Positions 63,998 through 64,000 of a stretch of 64,000 bases of DNA are shown one piece after another. Both the position numbers and the translations under genes were made by a program. Origin of the DNA: Microbacterium sp. BLY (GTDB lineage: Bacteria > Actinomycetota > Actinomycetes > Actinomycetales > Microbacteriaceae); contig NZ_JAGKSR010000001.1 in assembly GCF_017939615.1 (NCBI RefSeq), positions 2,903,185-2,967,184 of the forward strand. The letters run 5' to 3'. Within the stretch, counting starts at the first letter, position 1, and each line of letters begins with the position of its first letter. The notes beneath the pieces are model-generated. The model made no database searches. It was not told the DNA's origin and saw only the letters and a list, made by a program, of their open reading frames with translations.

Positions 63998-64000
63998 CGA

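Overview
The window is a stretch of chromosome from a high-GC Gram-positive bacterium of the Actinomycetota, most likely a Microbacteriaceae such as Microbacterium. The reasons are the very high GC, frequent GTG starts, many promoters with a TANNNT -10 box only 6-7 bases before the start codon (leaderless mRNAs), and gene order that follows the Mycobacterium tuberculosis blocks Rv2166c-Rv2187, Rv1827-Rv1830 and Rv1691-Rv1713. I see no prophage, insertion sequence or CRISPR array. The organism name is inference.

Layout. 1-10 kb is the mraZ-linked block: mraZ (cut by the window edge, with its operator), a DUF3040 membrane protein, a polyprenyl diphosphate synthase, an Rv2175c-type DNA-binding protein, a LysM cell-wall protein, a PASTA Ser/Thr kinase, class II DAHP synthase, a PlsC-type acyltransferase and a long-chain acyl-CoA ligase. 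10-20.5 kb holds def and a MinD-like ATPase, pyruvate carboxylase, a ParA-type ATPase, the garA/ftsR/MerR trio, a CopC-domain protein and lpdA. 20.5-23.6 kb is a three-gene type III polyketide synthase cluster. 23.6-25 kb has a CYTH protein, a small conserved protein and a prepilin-peptidase-like protein. 25-31 kb is the imuA-imuB-dnaE2 mutagenic repair cassette with a DNA-damage-type promoter.

31-46 kb is accessory. It contains an unexplained hairpin-rich intergenic region, a DUF72 protein, an FMN reductase, a HelD-family RNA-polymerase recycling factor behind a rifamycin-associated element, several small acidic proteins, and a TetR regulator divergent from an MmpS-like lipoprotein over twin operators. 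It also contains a split transketolase behind a SoxR-type box, a tRNA-Pro with an integrase remnant next to it, and a lipoprotein/adaptor/MacB-like exporter operon of slightly different base use.

46-64 kb is a long, tightly overlapped minus-strand housekeeping block. It runs from a TPR protein with a large 39-bp minisatellite through a HAD phosphatase, tlyA, nadK, recN, pyrG, a NUDIX hydrolase, xerD, parA, scpA, scpB, rluB, tyrA, cmk and der to a NUDIX/NYN-like fusion. The parA-to-der genes overlap at every junction and should be one operon joining chromosome segregation, rRNA/ribosome maturation and nucleotide metabolism.

The observations most worth following up are the HelD gene with its rifamycin-associated element, the SoxR-type box in front of the split transketolase, the PafBC-like plus LexA-like promoter of the mutasome cassette, the hairpin-rich intergenic region at 31.3-31.5 kb, the TetR/MmpS-like pair, the type III PKS operon, and the minisatellite protein.
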